Assembly: GCF_001831515.1 (NCBI RefSeq)
Contig: NZ_KV825618.1
Location: 70,272 to 134,271 of the forward strand
DNA: 64,000 nt
DNA from: Corynebacterium sp. HMSC074A01
GTDB taxonomy: Bacteria; Actinomycetota; Actinomycetes; Mycobacteriales; Mycobacteriaceae
Direction: 5' to 3'
Shown here: one piece after another, positions 19,764-29,803 of the stretch
How the letters are laid out: the number at the start of each line of letters is the position of its first letter
Numbering within the stretch: the stretch's first letter is position 1
Made by a program: the position numbers and the translations under genes
Notes under the pieces: model-generated
Told to the model about the DNA's origin: nothing
The model's database searches: none
What the model saw: only the letters and a program-made list of their open reading frames with translations

Positions 19764-20069
19764 ATGTACGCGATCGTCAAGACCGGCGGCAAGCAGTACA
19801 AGGTTGCCGAAGGCGACCTCGTCAAGGTCGAGAAGCTGGAGGGTGAAGCAGGCGACAAGGTTGCACTCACCCCGATCCTTCTCGTAGATGGCGCTGACGT
19901 GACCGCTGGCGCAGATGCACTGGCCAAGGTAAGCGTTGAGGCCGAGATCGTCGAGCACGGCAAGGGCAAGAAGGTCGACATTCTTAAGTACAAGAACAAG
20001 ACCGGCTACAAGGTCCGCCAGGGCCACCGTCAGCAGCTGACCACCGTCAAGATCACTGGCATCAAGTAA
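19764..20069 (+). CDS. rplU: 50S ribosomal protein L21
   Basis: Large-subunit protein binding 23S rRNA. 101 aa, full family length, starting [14 protein letters not shown], with the conserved basic C-terminal part ([22 protein letters not shown]). ATG at 19764 follows AAGGGG, which can fold into a small hairpin. Co-transcribed with rpmA 25 bp downstream; a long structured leader precedes it. Confidence 0.98.
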   Translation: MYAIVKTGGKQYKVAEGDLVKVEKLEGEAGDKVALTPILLVDGADVTAGADALAKVSVEAEIVEHGKGKKVDILKYKNKTGYKVRQGHRQQLTTVKITGIK

Positions 20070-20094
20070 GACCAACTTCTAAGGAGAAAGAAAC

Positions 20095-20421
20095 ATGGCA
20101 ACTAAGAAGGGTGCATCCAGCTCCTCGAACGGTCGTGACTCTGAGTCGAAGCGCCTCGGTGTGAAGCGCTTCGGTGGTCAGCAGGTCAAGGCCGGTGAAA
20201 TCCTCGTTCGTCAGCGTGGCACCAAGTTCCACCCGGGCGACAACGTCGGCCGCGGCGGCGACGATACGCTGTTCGCGCTGAAGCCGGGCTCTGTCCAGTT
20301 CGGCATCAAGCGGAAGCGTCGCATCGTCAACATCATCCCGGCTGATGGTGAGGGCGTCTCCTCCGAGGTGCTTGAGCAGGCAGAGGCAGCAGGCGTTGTC
20401 GAGGACGAAGCTACCGCCTAG
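20095..20421 (+). CDS. rpmA: 50S ribosomal protein L27
   Basis: Large-subunit protein whose N-terminus reaches the peptidyl-transferase centre. 108 aa, about 20 longer than most L27 proteins because of an acidic C-terminal tail after the normal end ([11 protein letters not shown] onward). The core [15 protein letters not shown] and [22 protein letters not shown] is standard, and there is no N-terminal cleavage extension of the Firmicutes type. AAGGAG precedes the ATG. A terminator follows 26 bp after the stop. Confidence 0.97.
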   Translation: MATKKGASSSSNGRDSESKRLGVKRFGGQQVKAGEILVRQRGTKFHPGDNVGRGGDDTLFALKPGSVQFGIKRKRRIVNIIPADGEGVSSEVLEQAEAAGVVEDEATA

Positions 20422-20445
20422 CCGGAAGCGCACACCACGTGTCTT

Positions 20446-21273
20446 CTACGCCGCGTGCCCCATATCTTTGGGGCCGCGGCGTTTTTTCACGTCTGCATGC
20501 TCGAAGGCGGCCTCGTAGACATTGATCGGCCCGGCCCCTGGAGAAAGAAGCGTGATGAACCCACGATCGCGCAGAGAGCGCTGGGCGACTTCCATGCCGG
20601 TAAGCACCGTGCCGTCCGTGAGTTGGACGAGAACGTCGTCTTCAACGCTGTCACCCCTCAAGACGTGTTCGACGTCGTCGATGGTCATCACTGCATGTGC
20701 GGTAAGGTCACCGGCACCAGAGGGGCGATGGTGGAGCACCCAATCAACAGGGTCGGTAGGGGAACCGCCTGCAGCAGAGGCTTCATTGAAGGCATCCACA
20801 AGATGCTGCATCGAGTCGGGGGATCCGGTGATGGAAACAGTCATCTTGTCGCCAACGCGGCGGGTTCTCACCCCATCCTTGGGCACCTTTTTCGGGACGT
20901 AGTGTTTCTTGATCCGGCGCGCCGTCCGCTGGACATCGTGTGTATCGCCTGTCGTGCCGCAGAGTGCTTCCCTAAATTGCCAGCGCTTCGTGGGGTCTTC
21001 GATGTTGCGGGAAGCCTGCCAGATCACGGCGAGCGTCTCCACACTGTGGTTGTTCTCTTCTGCTTTTCTTTTGCTTCGTGCTTGGTAACGCGAATGTGTC
21101 TCTTCGTGGAAGAATAATTCGACCAACCGGAGTACGTTTGTTGCGTAATCGTTGGGCATGCCAAGCGCAGTAAGGTCATCGTGATTCTGCTGTGTATGTG
21201 CGGCCCAGGTAATAATGTCCATGCCACGGTCTCGTAGGGAAAAGTACTGTTTCAATTGCGTTATAAAGTCCAT
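20446..21273 (-). pseudogene. HNH-endonuclease-family protein (corynebacterial type) lacking its HNH domain
   Basis: 275 aa from ATG 21273. N-terminus, the central basic KKHYVPKKVPKDGVRTRR stretch and the segment LTDGTVLTGMEVAQRSLRDRGF ... GPINVYEA resemble the multi-copy corynebacterial HNH endonuclease family (DUF222-like N-terminal region). In those proteins the sequence continues into a Cys/His-containing HNH nuclease domain; here it stops just before it. The last ~13 residues are translated from the rpmA terminator read backwards, so the 3' half seems to have been deleted and the frame now ends in foreign sequence. Nuclease activity is not expected. It could still make a DNA-binding fragment. 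Confidence 0.6.
20448..20487 (+). terminator. Terminator after rpmA, overlapped by the antisense HNH-family gene
   Basis: Stem ACGCCGCG (20448-20455) / CGCGGCGT (20475-20482) with inner GCCCC/GGGGC pairing, then six T residues. The minus-strand reading frame of the next gene runs through the entire hairpin to a stop at 20446. Confidence 0.9.
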
Positions 21274-21368
21274 GAACCGAAAGATACGCAACTGGCACTG
21301 TCGAGTCAAGGAAAAATACGAAATTCCTAGATTGTGGTGGCGGCAGTGGTCGATGCGGCGGCTACGCG

Positions 21369-21400
21369 TAGAGTAGTCCCGTGTCGAAGCCCTAAAAGGA
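21369..21400 (+). promoter_or_regulatory. Candidate promoter and Shine-Dalgarno of the beta-helix/AAA+ gene
   Basis: TAGAGT (21369-21374) fits the actinobacterial TANNNT -10, and AAAAGGA (21394-21400) precedes the ATG by 10 bases. No good -35 is visible. The gene therefore appears to have its own transcription unit, divergent from the HNH-family remnant. Confidence 0.45.
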
Positions 21401-21410
21401 GAGTCCCACT

Positions 21411-24400
21411 ATGCGCGCAACGCCGAACGATGATCTCGCCCAGATGCTTGCGTCGGTACCGCCGGGAGAAGCGCTTTTGCTTGCGCCGGGCGACTACCGG
21501 GTAGAAACGTTGCTGGTCGAATCCCGTACTTTGCAGGCCGAGAATTCAGGGGTGCGAATTTATGGTCGCATTGTGCTCGCTCGAGGGGCGTCGCTTGTCG
21601 GGGTGTCAGTGTTCGGCCCGCGTGGTGGCAACGCCATCATTTGCAACGACGGTCATGCACTGGTGCGCAACTGCCATGTTGAGGTGCCTGATGAGACAGA
21701 GTTTCCATCGATTGGTGTCAAAGGTGCACAGCTCAAGGTGTGGGACAGCGTAGTCAGGGGCGGGAAAGACAAGAAGGCGGTGCTCGGCATCGAGCATGCG
21801 CAGTGCGCGATCGAGCGCAGCACGCTGGACAGGCTGGATTTGGAGTCAGGGTCGGAGGGGAGCGTCCAGGCGACGGTGGTAGGCATGCTTTTTGCGTCCA
21901 CTGGCGCAAAGATGCACCTCTTGAACGACGTGACCATTGAGACGCCCACGCTCACCCGTTTAGCGATCGTCGTTGATGGTGCAACGCTGGATTCGTCAGG
22001 TGTGCTGGTGAAGACTGGCAAGCCGGAGATACTTGTGCGAAACGCCAACCTGCGTTTGTCGCAGGTGGTGAGCGACAACGGTGCCACAGTAGTGGTGAAG
22101 GCAGAAGGGGCGGGTCACTGCGATGTTGATCCCCGCTCGTGTGTCGTGCACCGTGAGGGCGAGACCACATCTGAAGTGCGATGGCGAGCTGCGGATAATG
22201 AAGATTTTGAGCGTGTGGTCGCGCCGCTGCTTGCATCCGACGCAACAGTGATACTGGAAGAGGGAAATTACTCAATTGAGTCAGTGCCGAAACACGTCCG
22301 CGATTTGACCCTTCGGGGCGCGAAGCGCGACGCCACAGTGCTGGCAATTTCAGGCTCGCTGAACGCGGACAATGGTGGCAGGCTCATCGTCGAAGACATG
22401 ACGTTGTTACAGGCAGATGGGCATAACGCTTGTAATGTTTTTGAAGGCTCTGAGGCGTATCTCCTGCGTACAAGGGTGGTTAGCGCGCAACGCTTCGGCA
22501 AGATTCCGGCGTTATTTGTCCGCAATGGCCGTCTCTACCTAGATCAGACCATTGTTGAGTCTCCTGCGGGGGTGTCAGACCCTACGGTGGCGGCTTTCGG
22601 CGGAGAAGTTTCCACTAGTACGTCCTTCCTCGGTTGGGCACAGTTTGTCGATGGGGCAGTCGTCGACGTCGACGCATCGTCTGCATACGCTGTGCATGCA
22701 GAGGCGTCACGGGTGTCTGGCTCGCTCGCCATTCATCCTTCACTTACAAACCAGCGACAGTTGGTGATTCAGCGCGGGAGCCGCTGCGAATTCTCCCAGT
22801 TGACGCTTCTGACGAGCTACGCGGAATTCTTCGTCGATCACGCCTCCCTGACCGTGGGCGAATCTTGGCTGGTGCAGACAGCCAGCGCGGCAGTCTATGT
22901 AGATCAAGGAGAAGTGCAGTTCTCTGCTGCATCGTTCTTTGAACAGGTTGATGGGCAATGGCAATGCGTGCGTGAACCTGTGGACGCTGCGCCGTCTCCC
23001 GGTGCCGTGGGCGTCGAGAATGCGGCAGCGGCGGCATCGTCGCAAAGTGCGCCTGGTGATCCAATGTCGCAGATTCACGAACTCATCGGCCTTGACACGG
23101 TAAAGCGCCAGATCAATGCGTTCATGAACCGTGTGAAGTTTAATCAACGGCGCGCTGAGCTTGGGCTGGCACCTGAGCCGCTGGTGATGCATTCGATGTT
23201 CCTCGGTAATCCCGGGACGGGGAAGACTACCGTGGCGCGCTTGCTTGGGCAGGCGCTCTATAGCGCCGGCGCAGTACGAACGGACACGTTTGTCGAGGTT
23301 GGAAGGGCTGACCTCGTCTCCGAATACATCGGGAAAACAGCGCAAAAAACCAACGAGGTGCTTGAGCAGGCACGTGGCGGTGTGCTGTTTATCGATGAGG
23401 CCTATGACCTGCACTCGGAAAGCGGGCAGGACTTCGGCAAAGAAGCGGTGACTGCGATCCTGACGTTCATGGAGAACCACCGCGACGACATCGTCATCAT
23501 TTTCGCAGGTTACCCCGACTTGATGCAGGACTTCCTTGCCATGAACCCGGGATTGAAGTCGCGTATCCCCAACCGCTTCGACTTTGAGGACTATTCTGCG
23601 GATGAACTTGCGGCAATCGGCGCGGCGAGCCTGTCGAAGAAGGGCTATACCTTTGACCGGGATGCGTTGCAAGCAGCGATTCGTCGACAGTACCGGCGCT
23701 CTGGCGACGGTTCGAACGGCAGGTGGGTGCGTAATTTTGAGGATGCACTCATCGGGGCGATCAGTACCCGTTTGGCCCTGACTCACGCCGGCGACTTGTC
23801 CCAGGTGACAAACGAAGAGATCACAAGCGTGACCGCCGCAGATATCCGCACAGTCACAGGTGGGGCGGCCAGTGCCGAGCGTGTTGAGTCCCTCTTGGAT
23901 GAGCTGGAAAACCTTATCGGCTTGGAAGAAGTGAAGCAGTGGGCTGCGGACCTGGTGCAGGTCGCGGAGGCCAACCAGCGGCTCGAAGCGCAGGGTCTAC
24001 AGGCCTCCACGCCGACGTACCACATGGTGTTTTCTGGTAATCCCGGCACGGGCAAGACGACCGTTGCGCGCATCGTTGCGGAAATCTTCCACGCATTGGG
24101 GATTCTGGAGTCGCCCACCGTCAAGGAGGTTACGCGAGCAGACCTCGTTGGCTCTGTCATCGGCGCGACTGAAAAGCAGACCACCCGAGCACTCGACGAA
24201 GCGATGGGTGGAGTGCTGTTTATCGACGAGGCGTACCAACTCACCAGCGCTGGAAGTGCGAATGATTTTGGCCTGCAGGCCGTTGAGACGCTTCTACCCA
24301 GATTGGAGAATGACCGGGGCAAGTTCATCGCGATTCTTGCCGGATATACCGACGAGATGGAAGCATTCATGGACGCGAACCCTGGACTGCGCTCCCGTAT

Positions 24401-24707
24401 TCCAAACGCGATCGAGTTTCCTGACTACACCCCGCAAGAGGTTGCGCGCATTGTCGCAGAAAGCCTGAAAGCAAGGGGTTGGAGCGTCGATGCGGCACTA
24501 CTGGAAGGGACCGTTGTCGCGGTGTATGAAGCGTTACCGTCTGCTGAGCGCAGCAATGGGCGGTGGGCGCGCAACTTTGCAGACCGGTTGGAACATCGTC
24601 ATAAGCTTTGGATCGCGCAAAACGACCCGAGCGGTGAAGCGCTGCGCACGATCACGGAGGAAACGGTTCGTATAGTCGGGGAAGAGCACACGCTCTCGGT
24701 GGACTAA
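21411..24707 (+). CDS. Double beta-helix, double CbxX/CfqX AAA+ ATPase
   Basis: 1098-aa cytosolic protein: no signal peptide, membrane segment or sorting signal. The N-terminal half looks like right-handed beta-helix in two modules, each opening with a similar segment: residues 6-32 (NDDL...LLLAPGDYRVE) and 263-291 (NEDF...VILEEGNYSIE), followed by short strand-turn repeats. A linker (~531-553) leads to two CbxX-type AAA+ domains. AAA1: IGLDTVKRQI near 556, Walker A GNPGTGKT 599-606, Walker B FIDEA (Asp662, Glu663), Arg-finger region GLKSRIPN, NGRW near 770. AAA2: IGLEEVKQW near 832, Walker A 876-883, Asp939/Glu940, GLRSRIPN. Both sites look active. Relatives include EccA (type VII secretion), SpoVK and rubisco activase CbbX, but no such partners are near. 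Role unknown; it sits between rpmA and obg, normally close neighbours. Confidence 0.85.
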   Translation: MRATPNDDLAQMLASVPPGEALLLAPGDYRVETLLVESRTLQAENSGVRIYGRIVLARGASLVGVSVFGPRGGNAIICNDGHALVRNCHVEVPDETEFPSIGVKGAQLKVWDSVVRGGKDKKAVLGIEHAQCAIERSTLDRLDLESGSEGSVQATVVGMLFASTGAKMHLLNDVTIETPTLTRLAIVVDGATLDSSGVLVKTGKPEILVRNANLRLSQVVSDNGATVVVKAEGAGHCDVDPRSCVVHREGETTSEVRWRAADNEDFERVVAPLLASDATVILEEGNYSIESVPKHVRDLTLRGAKRDATVLAISGSLNADNGGRLIVEDMTLLQADGHNACNVFEGSEAYLLRTRVVSAQRFGKIPALFVRNGRLYLDQTIVESPAGVSDPTVAAFGGEVSTSTSFLGWAQFVDGAVVDVDASSAYAVHAEASRVSGSLAIHPSLTNQRQLVIQRGSRCEFSQLTLLTSYAEFFVDHASLTVGESWLVQTASAAVYVDQGEVQFSAASFFEQVDGQWQCVREPVDAAPSPGAVGVENAAAAASSQSAPGDPMSQIHELIGLDTVKRQINAFMNRVKFNQRRAELGLAPEPLVMHSMFLGNPGTGKTTVARLLGQALYSAGAVRTDTFVEVGRADLVSEYIGKTAQKTNEVLEQARGGVLFIDEAYDLHSESGQDFGKEAVTAILTFMENHRDDIVIIFAGYPDLMQDFLAMNPGLKSRIPNRFDFEDYSADELAAIGAASLSKKGYTFDRDALQAAIRRQYRRSGDGSNGRWVRNFEDALIGAISTRLALTHAGDLSQVTNEEITSVTAADIRTVTGGAASAERVESLLDELENLIGLEEVKQWAADLVQVAEANQRLEAQGLQASTPTYHMVFSGNPGTGKTTVARIVAEIFHALGILESPTVKEVTRADLVGSVIGATEKQTTRALDEAMGGVLFIDEAYQLTSAGSANDFGLQAVETLLPRLENDRGKFIAILAGYTDEMEAFMDANPGLRSRIPNAIEFPDYTPQEVARIVAESLKARGWSVDAALLEGTVVAVYEALPSAERSNGRWARNFADRLEHRHKLWIAQNDPSGEALRTITEETVRIVGEEHTLSVD

Positions 24708-24845
24708 GACCGGAGCCGTTACTTGCTTTGCGGTTCACCCGGTACCCTGCATGTAAGAAACCTTGTTGGAGGTGCCGCACACGTTGTAATGCGTGAGACG
24801 CGCACGAGCAGGCGGATCATTTACGAGAGGGAGGCGGGCAAGACC

Positions 24846-26378
24846 ATGGCGCAGTTTGTTGATCGCGCGGTGCTGCATTTGCAAGCAGGTGACGGTGGGC
24901 ACGGGTGCGTGTCCGTGCACCGCGAAAAGTTCAAGCCACTCGGCGGCCCAGACGGGGGCAACGGTGGGCACGGCGGCGACATTGTGTTGGAAGTGTCGAC
25001 ACAGGTGCACACGCTTCTCGACTTTCAGTACCGTCCGCACGTCAAGGCCGGTCGTGGCGGCAACGGTGAAGGCGATCACCGCAACGGTGCCCGCGGCGAG
25101 GACCTCATCTTGGAGGTCCCAGTGGGCACCGTGGTGCGCAATGAGGCCGGCGAGATTCTGGCGGACCTGACGGTGCCCGGCACGAGGTTTATGGCTGCCG
25201 AAGGCGGGTACGGCGGGCTGGGCAACGCGGCGCTCGCTACCGCAAAGCGCAAGGCCCCGGGCTTTGCGCTCAAGGGCGAGCCAGGTGAGGCGCACGACCT
25301 CATCCTGGAGCTGAAGTCTATGGCTGACGTGGGGCTCGTCGGTTTCCCGTCGGCAGGTAAGTCCTCCCTCATCTCGGTCCTGTCTGCAGCGAAGCCGAAG
25401 ATTGCGGACTACCCATTTACTACGCTTGCGCCGAACCTGGGCGTTGTGGACGTGGGCGACGACACTTTTACGGTTGCCGATGTCCCCGGGTTGATTCCGG
25501 GGGCAAGCCAAGGCAAGGGCCTGGGGCTCGACTTCTTGCGGCACATTGAGCGCACCGCGGTCCTTGTCCACGTTGTTGATGTGGCGTCCATTGAGCCCGG
25601 CCGAGACCCCATCTCTGACGTGGAGGCGTTGGAAGCGGAGCTGGATAGTTACGCGGATGCACTCGACCACGACTCGGGCCTCGGGGATCTGCGTGAGCGG
25701 CCGCGCATCATTGTGCTGAACAAGATGGACATCCCGGAAGCCGCAGAGCTCGCCGAGTTTCTCCTCGAAGACATCAAGGAGCGATTCGGGTGGCCGGTTT
25801 TCCAGATCTCGACGGCGACCCGTGCGGGCTTAGAAGAGCTCAAATGGGCGATGTGGAATGTCGTCGAGCAAACCCGCAAGGCGCAGCGGAAGGCGAAGAA
25901 GTCCGCTGCAACTGTCGAGCAGCAAGAGATCCTTCGCCCGCGCGGTGTGTCGCGTAAGGGGCGTAAAGGTAAGGCAGACAGTGGCATTGTGGTCGAGCGC
26001 GACCCGATGTATCCCGAGGGCTGGATCGTCACTGGAGAGAAGACAGAGCGCTGGATCCGCCAGACCGACTTTGAAAACGATGAAGCGGTCGGATATCTCT
26101 CGGATCGTCTGGAAAAGGCCGGCGTCGAGGACGAACTCAGGCGGATCGGCGCGCAAGAGGGCGATACCGTCACCATCGGAGACATTTCCTTCGATTGGGA
26201 GCCGATGCGTGGCGGAGACCCGACGCTCGCAGGCCGCGGCGCGGACGCCCGCCTGTACGACACAAACCGAATCTCTGCCGCGGAACGCAAGCGTGCCTCG
26301 CAGGCGCGGCGTGGCCTCATCGATGAGTTTGATTACGGCGACGGGGAAGAAGCGGAGCGCAAGCGCTGGGAGGGTTAG
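24846..26378 (+). CDS. obg: GTPase Obg/CgtA
   Basis: Essential GTPase of 50S ribosome assembly and stress control. 510 aa from ATG 24846 (GGGAGG upstream); the frame is open 41 codons further 5' but without a suitable start. Glycine-rich Obg fold at 1-158 ([13 protein letters not shown]), G1 GFPSAGKSS from 166, switch region [16 protein letters not shown]3, NKMD G4, then the C-terminal OCT domain and an actinobacterial basic/acidic tail. The 138-bp gap before it holds nothing recognised. Leads into proB after 11 bp. Confidence 0.97.
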   Translation: MAQFVDRAVLHLQAGDGGHGCVSVHREKFKPLGGPDGGNGGHGGDIVLEVSTQVHTLLDFQYRPHVKAGRGGNGEGDHRNGARGEDLILEVPVGTVVRNEAGEILADLTVPGTRFMAAEGGYGGLGNAALATAKRKAPGFALKGEPGEAHDLILELKSMADVGLVGFPSAGKSSLISVLSAAKPKIADYPFTTLAPNLGVVDVGDDTFTVADVPGLIPGASQGKGLGLDFLRHIERTAVLVHVVDVASIEPGRDPISDVEALEAELDSYADALDHDSGLGDLRERPRIIVLNKMDIPEAAELAEFLLEDIKERFGWPVFQISTATRAGLEELKWAMWNVVEQTRKAQRKAKKSAATVEQQEILRPRGVSRKGRKGKADSGIVVERDPMYPEGWIVTGEKTERWIRQTDFENDEAVGYLSDRLEKAGVEDELRRIGAQEGDTVTIGDISFDWEPMRGGDPTLAGRGADARLYDTNRISAAERKRASQARRGLIDEFDYGDGEEAERKRWEG

Positions 26379-26389
26379 ACTGAGTCCTT

Positions 26390-27535
26390 ATGCCTGCTGC
26401 CTTAACGCCTGACCTTTCCGAATCCCAGCTTCGCGCGCACATTGCGAGCGCGCGAAGGATTGTGGTCAAGATTGGGTCGAGCTCGCTGGTCAACGCGGAC
26501 TCGTCCGTCAGCCCCGAAAAGATTGATGCGCTTGTCGACGCCATGCATGCACGGATGAGCGCAGGCACCGACATCGTCGTTGTCTCATCTGGTTCAATCG
26601 CTGCTGGTATGGCACCGCTGGGGTTGTCGCAGCGTCCGCGCGATTTGGCGACGAAGCAGGCGGCTTCCGCGATTGGCCAGGTTCACCTCGCCCAGGTGTG
26701 GGGTGCGTCGTTTGCTCGTTATGGCCGAACGGCTGGGCAGGTGCTCCTGACGCAGGCCGATGCTGGTGTGCGTGAACGGGCCCGGAACGCACAGCGCACG
26801 ATCGACAGGCTGCGCCAGTTGGGGGCTGTGCCGATTGTGAACGAGAACGACACGGTTGCTACTTCGGAAATGCGTTTCGGGGACAATGACCGTCTGTCGG
26901 CAATCGTTGCGACGCTCACTGCTGCCGATGCGCTCGTGCTGCTGTCGGATGTGGACGGGTTGTACGACCGAAATCCTGCAGACCCGACAGCACGCATGCT
27001 CACCGAGGTGCGCAGTGGACACGACCTCGAAGGGGTCGCAGCTGGCGATGGTGGCGTGTTCGGCACCGGCGGGATGGCAGCTAAAGTGTCGGCGGCGCGG
27101 TTGGCGACGCGCGGCGGGGTGCCGGTGCTGTTGACGTCGGCAAGCAATATTGCCCAAGCGCTGGGCAGCGCCGACTGTGGCACAGTGTTTCACACGCGAC
27201 CGGCGTCGCAGCTTCGCGCCTGGAAGTTTTGGGCGCTCTACGCCGCGGATGCGGAGGGGGTCCTGCGGCTGGACGCGGGTGCTGTTGAGGCGGTGACCCG
27301 CGGTGGAACGAGCCTGCTCGCGGTGGGGATTACGAGCGTCGAAGGCGAATTTCATGCCGGCGACATCGTGGAGATTCTCGGCCCGGACTCTGAAGTGATT
27401 GGTCGAGGGGAGGTCGCCTACGACGCGACGGAGCTTGCCGATATGTGTGGCAAGCACACATCAGAGCTTGCGGAAAATAAACGACGCCCGGTTGTGCACG
27501 CGGATTACCTATCTCACTACGCGAGCCGATTGTAA
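26390..27535 (+). CDS. proB: Glutamate 5-kinase
   Basis: First step of proline synthesis: glutamate + ATP to glutamyl 5-phosphate. 381 aa. Amino-acid kinase domain (KIGSSSLV at 27-34, [23 protein letters not shown]) followed by a C-terminal PUA domain from about 290. Normally feedback-inhibited by proline through this fold. ATG at 26390 has TAGACT (26376-26381) eight bases upstream, with TAG being the obg stop, so a leaderless transcript from inside the obg end is likely. Obg-proB-dehydrogenase-proA is the corynebacterial order. Confidence 0.96.
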   Translation: MPAALTPDLSESQLRAHIASARRIVVKIGSSSLVNADSSVSPEKIDALVDAMHARMSAGTDIVVVSSGSIAAGMAPLGLSQRPRDLATKQAASAIGQVHLAQVWGASFARYGRTAGQVLLTQADAGVRERARNAQRTIDRLRQLGAVPIVNENDTVATSEMRFGDNDRLSAIVATLTAADALVLLSDVDGLYDRNPADPTARMLTEVRSGHDLEGVAAGDGGVFGTGGMAAKVSAARLATRGGVPVLLTSASNIAQALGSADCGTVFHTRPASQLRAWKFWALYAADAEGVLRLDAGAVEAVTRGGTSLLAVGITSVEGEFHAGDIVEILGPDSEVIGRGEVAYDATELADMCGKHTSELAENKRRPVVHADYLSHYASRL

Positions 27536-27551
27536 CGGCTACGGTAGGGGC

Positions 27552-28481
27552 ATGAAGTTTGCTTTTCTTCCTTCCCCGTGGGAGGCCTCGGTCGCTGACC
27601 TTCAAGCGGCAGGCCACGAAATGGTCGACCTTGACCAGGACCCGGACATGCTTGTGTTCCGCGGCGGCCCGAAAGACTTTCCGGACACGCTGCCGGAGAG
27701 CGTGAAGGTCGTGCAGATCGGCTACGCCGGGATTGAGATGCTCCTTGACGCCGGAATTTTGGCGAAGCACGCGGCGCGAGGCGTCCGCTTCGCTAACGCC
27801 GCTGGAATCTACGACGACACCGTGGCGGAGTCGACGCTTGGGCTGTTGCTCGCGGTGTCGCACCGGCACAAGGCTGTGCGACGCGAATGGAACCAAAGCC
27901 AGCTCTTCGATGAGACCGAGTTCCTCTTCGATAACAAAAAGCTGGCGCTGATCGGTGCTGGCGGCATTGGCAAGAAGCTGGTCGAGTTTCTCGCCCCGTT
28001 CGGGGTCGAGGTCACTGCGGTGAACCGTTCTGGGCGCGAGGTAAAGGGCGCGGTGCAAACTGTAGCGATGTCCGATGCTGAAGCGATGGCGCAGGTATGG
28101 GCCAACAACGAGTACTTTGTCCTGCTCGCGCCGCTGACACCGGACACGAAGCACCTCGTGAACGCTGAGGTGCTTGCGGCGATGCCGTCGAACGCAGTGA
28201 TCGTGAACGTCGGGCGCGGTGGCCTCATCGACACCGAGGCGCTGACGGACGCGCTGCGTAACGGCACCATTGCGGGGGCGGGCCTGGACGTGACGGAGCC
28301 CGAGCCTCTCCCCGCGGATCACCCGCTGTGGGACATGGACACGGTCGTGATTACGCCGCACACTGCCAACATTCCGCGATTCATGGAGCGACGCGTGGGT
28401 GCGCTCGCGGTGAAGAACTGGGAGAAGTTTGCCAGCGGTGAGCAAATGCACACCGAAGTCGATGTGGAAGCGGGGTACTAA
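27552..28481 (+). CDS. D-isomer-specific 2-hydroxyacid dehydrogenase (between proB and proA)
   Basis: 309-aa NAD(P)-dependent dehydrogenase. Rossmann motif GAGGIGKK (~133-140); catalytic set Arg in VGRGGLID, Glu in DVTEPEPLP and His in ITPHTAN. Corresponds in position to the C. glutamicum gene known as unkdh, whose name reflects an unknown substrate; related enzymes reduce glyoxylate, hydroxypyruvate or other 2-keto acids. The ATG at 27552 lies six bases after TACGGT (27540-27545). proA begins one base after its stop. A link to proline synthesis is suggested only by position. Confidence 0.88.
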   Translation: MKFAFLPSPWEASVADLQAAGHEMVDLDQDPDMLVFRGGPKDFPDTLPESVKVVQIGYAGIEMLLDAGILAKHAARGVRFANAAGIYDDTVAESTLGLLLAVSHRHKAVRREWNQSQLFDETEFLFDNKKLALIGAGGIGKKLVEFLAPFGVEVTAVNRSGREVKGAVQTVAMSDAEAMAQVWANNEYFVLLAPLTPDTKHLVNAEVLAAMPSNAVIVNVGRGGLIDTEALTDALRNGTIAGAGLDVTEPEPLPADHPLWDMDTVVITPHTANIPRFMERRVGALAVKNWEKFASGEQMHTEVDVEAGY

Positions 28482-28482
28482 C

Positions 28483-29760
28483 ATGCACGATCACGCAGAG
28501 GGTGTGGCCGGGAGCGTCCACGAGCTCGCGCAAGCCGCGAAGCGCGTTGCGCCGCAGCTTGCCGAGCTGTCGACCGAAGCCAAGAACACGGTGCTTCGCG
28601 CGGCGGCGGAGGCACTCGTCGCGCGCACAGAAGAGATCCTTGAGGCGAATCGCGCTGACATCGCGGCCGGACGTGAGAACGGGATGGACGAGTCACTCAT
28701 CGACCGCCTGGCCCTTGACACCGATCGTGTCGCCGGCATTGCTGACGGTCTGCTCCAGGTTGCGGGTCTGCAGGATCCGGTCGGTGACATCGTGCAGGGC
28801 CGAACGCTGCCGAATGGGCTGAAGCTGCGGCAAGTGCGCGTTCCGCTGGGCGTGATGGGGATGGTCTACGAGGCGCGTCCGAACGTCACGGTCGACGCCT
28901 TCGGGCTTGCCCTGAAGTCGGGCAACGTTGCACTTTTGCGCGGCTCGAAATCTGCAGTGCGTTCGAACGCGGCGCTGGTCGCGGTGCTGCAGGACGTCCT
29001 CGCCTCCGCTGGGCTTCCGCGTGAGGCGGTACAGCTCCTGCCGTGCGAGAGCCACGCGACGGTGCAGGAGTTGATTACAGCCCGCGGCCTGGTCGACGTG
29101 GTCATCCCGCGCGGGAGCGCCTCGCTGATTCACGCGGTGGTGCAGCACGCGACTGTGCCAGCGATTGAGACGGGCACGGGCAACTGCCACTTCTACATTG
29201 ACAAAGATGCCCCGCTGGATTCGGCGATCGACATGCTGCTCAACGGCAAGACACGTCGCTGCTCGGTGTGTAATGCGACGGAGACAGTGCTTCTCGACGC
29301 CGCGTTGCCCGACGCCGACAAACTCCGCGTCATCGAGGCACTGCAGAAGGCCTCGGTCACCGTCCACGGCGACGTGGAAACGCTTTCGGCGTGCGGTGCC
29401 CGCGACATCGTGGCTGCCACGGAGGAAGACTGGGCAGATGAGTACCTGTCATTCGATATCGCGTGCGCGGTGGTTGACGGTGTGGAGGGCGCGATTGCGC
29501 ATATTGCGAAGTACAGCACCGGGCACACCGAAGCTATCGCCTCGGATAGCGCGCGGGCCCTGCAGCGTTTCGCTGATGGTGTTGATGCGGCAGCAGTGGT
29601 GCTGAATGCTTCCACCGCGTTCACAGACGGCGAGCAGTACGGCATGGGTGCTGAGATTGGGATTTCAACTCAGAAGCTGCACGCGCGTGGCCCGATGGGG
29701 CTGCCCGAGCTGACCAGCACAAAGTGGATCGTCGAGGGGGCTGGGCACACCAGGCCGTAA
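28483..29760 (+). CDS. proA: Glutamate-5-semialdehyde dehydrogenase (gamma-glutamyl phosphate reductase)
   Basis: Second step of proline synthesis, NADPH reduction of glutamyl 5-phosphate. 425 aa from ATG 28483, one base after the preceding stop. The catalytic cysteine is Cys263 in SVCNATE; the ALDH-fold nucleotide site and [10 protein letters not shown] motif are present. Works with ProB, possibly as a complex channelling the unstable phosphate. Tight spacing shows it shares an operon with the dehydrogenase gene. Confidence 0.96.
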   Translation: MHDHAEGVAGSVHELAQAAKRVAPQLAELSTEAKNTVLRAAAEALVARTEEILEANRADIAAGRENGMDESLIDRLALDTDRVAGIADGLLQVAGLQDPVGDIVQGRTLPNGLKLRQVRVPLGVMGMVYEARPNVTVDAFGLALKSGNVALLRGSKSAVRSNAALVAVLQDVLASAGLPREAVQLLPCESHATVQELITARGLVDVVIPRGSASLIHAVVQHATVPAIETGTGNCHFYIDKDAPLDSAIDMLLNGKTRRCSVCNATETVLLDAALPDADKLRVIEALQKASVTVHGDVETLSACGARDIVAATEEDWADEYLSFDIACAVVDGVEGAIAHIAKYSTGHTEAIASDSARALQRFADGVDAAAVVLNASTAFTDGEQYGMGAEIGISTQKLHARGPMGLPELTSTKWIVEGAGHTRP

Positions 29761-29803
29761 CCTTAATGAGACATTGGGGCATTCTGGCTCTATGCTCATT
29801 GGC

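Noticed and set aside
21411..23000. Beta-helix region as a surface adhesin or secreted lyase
   Set aside because: No signal peptide, membrane anchor or sorting motif, and it is joined to cytosolic AAA+ domains.
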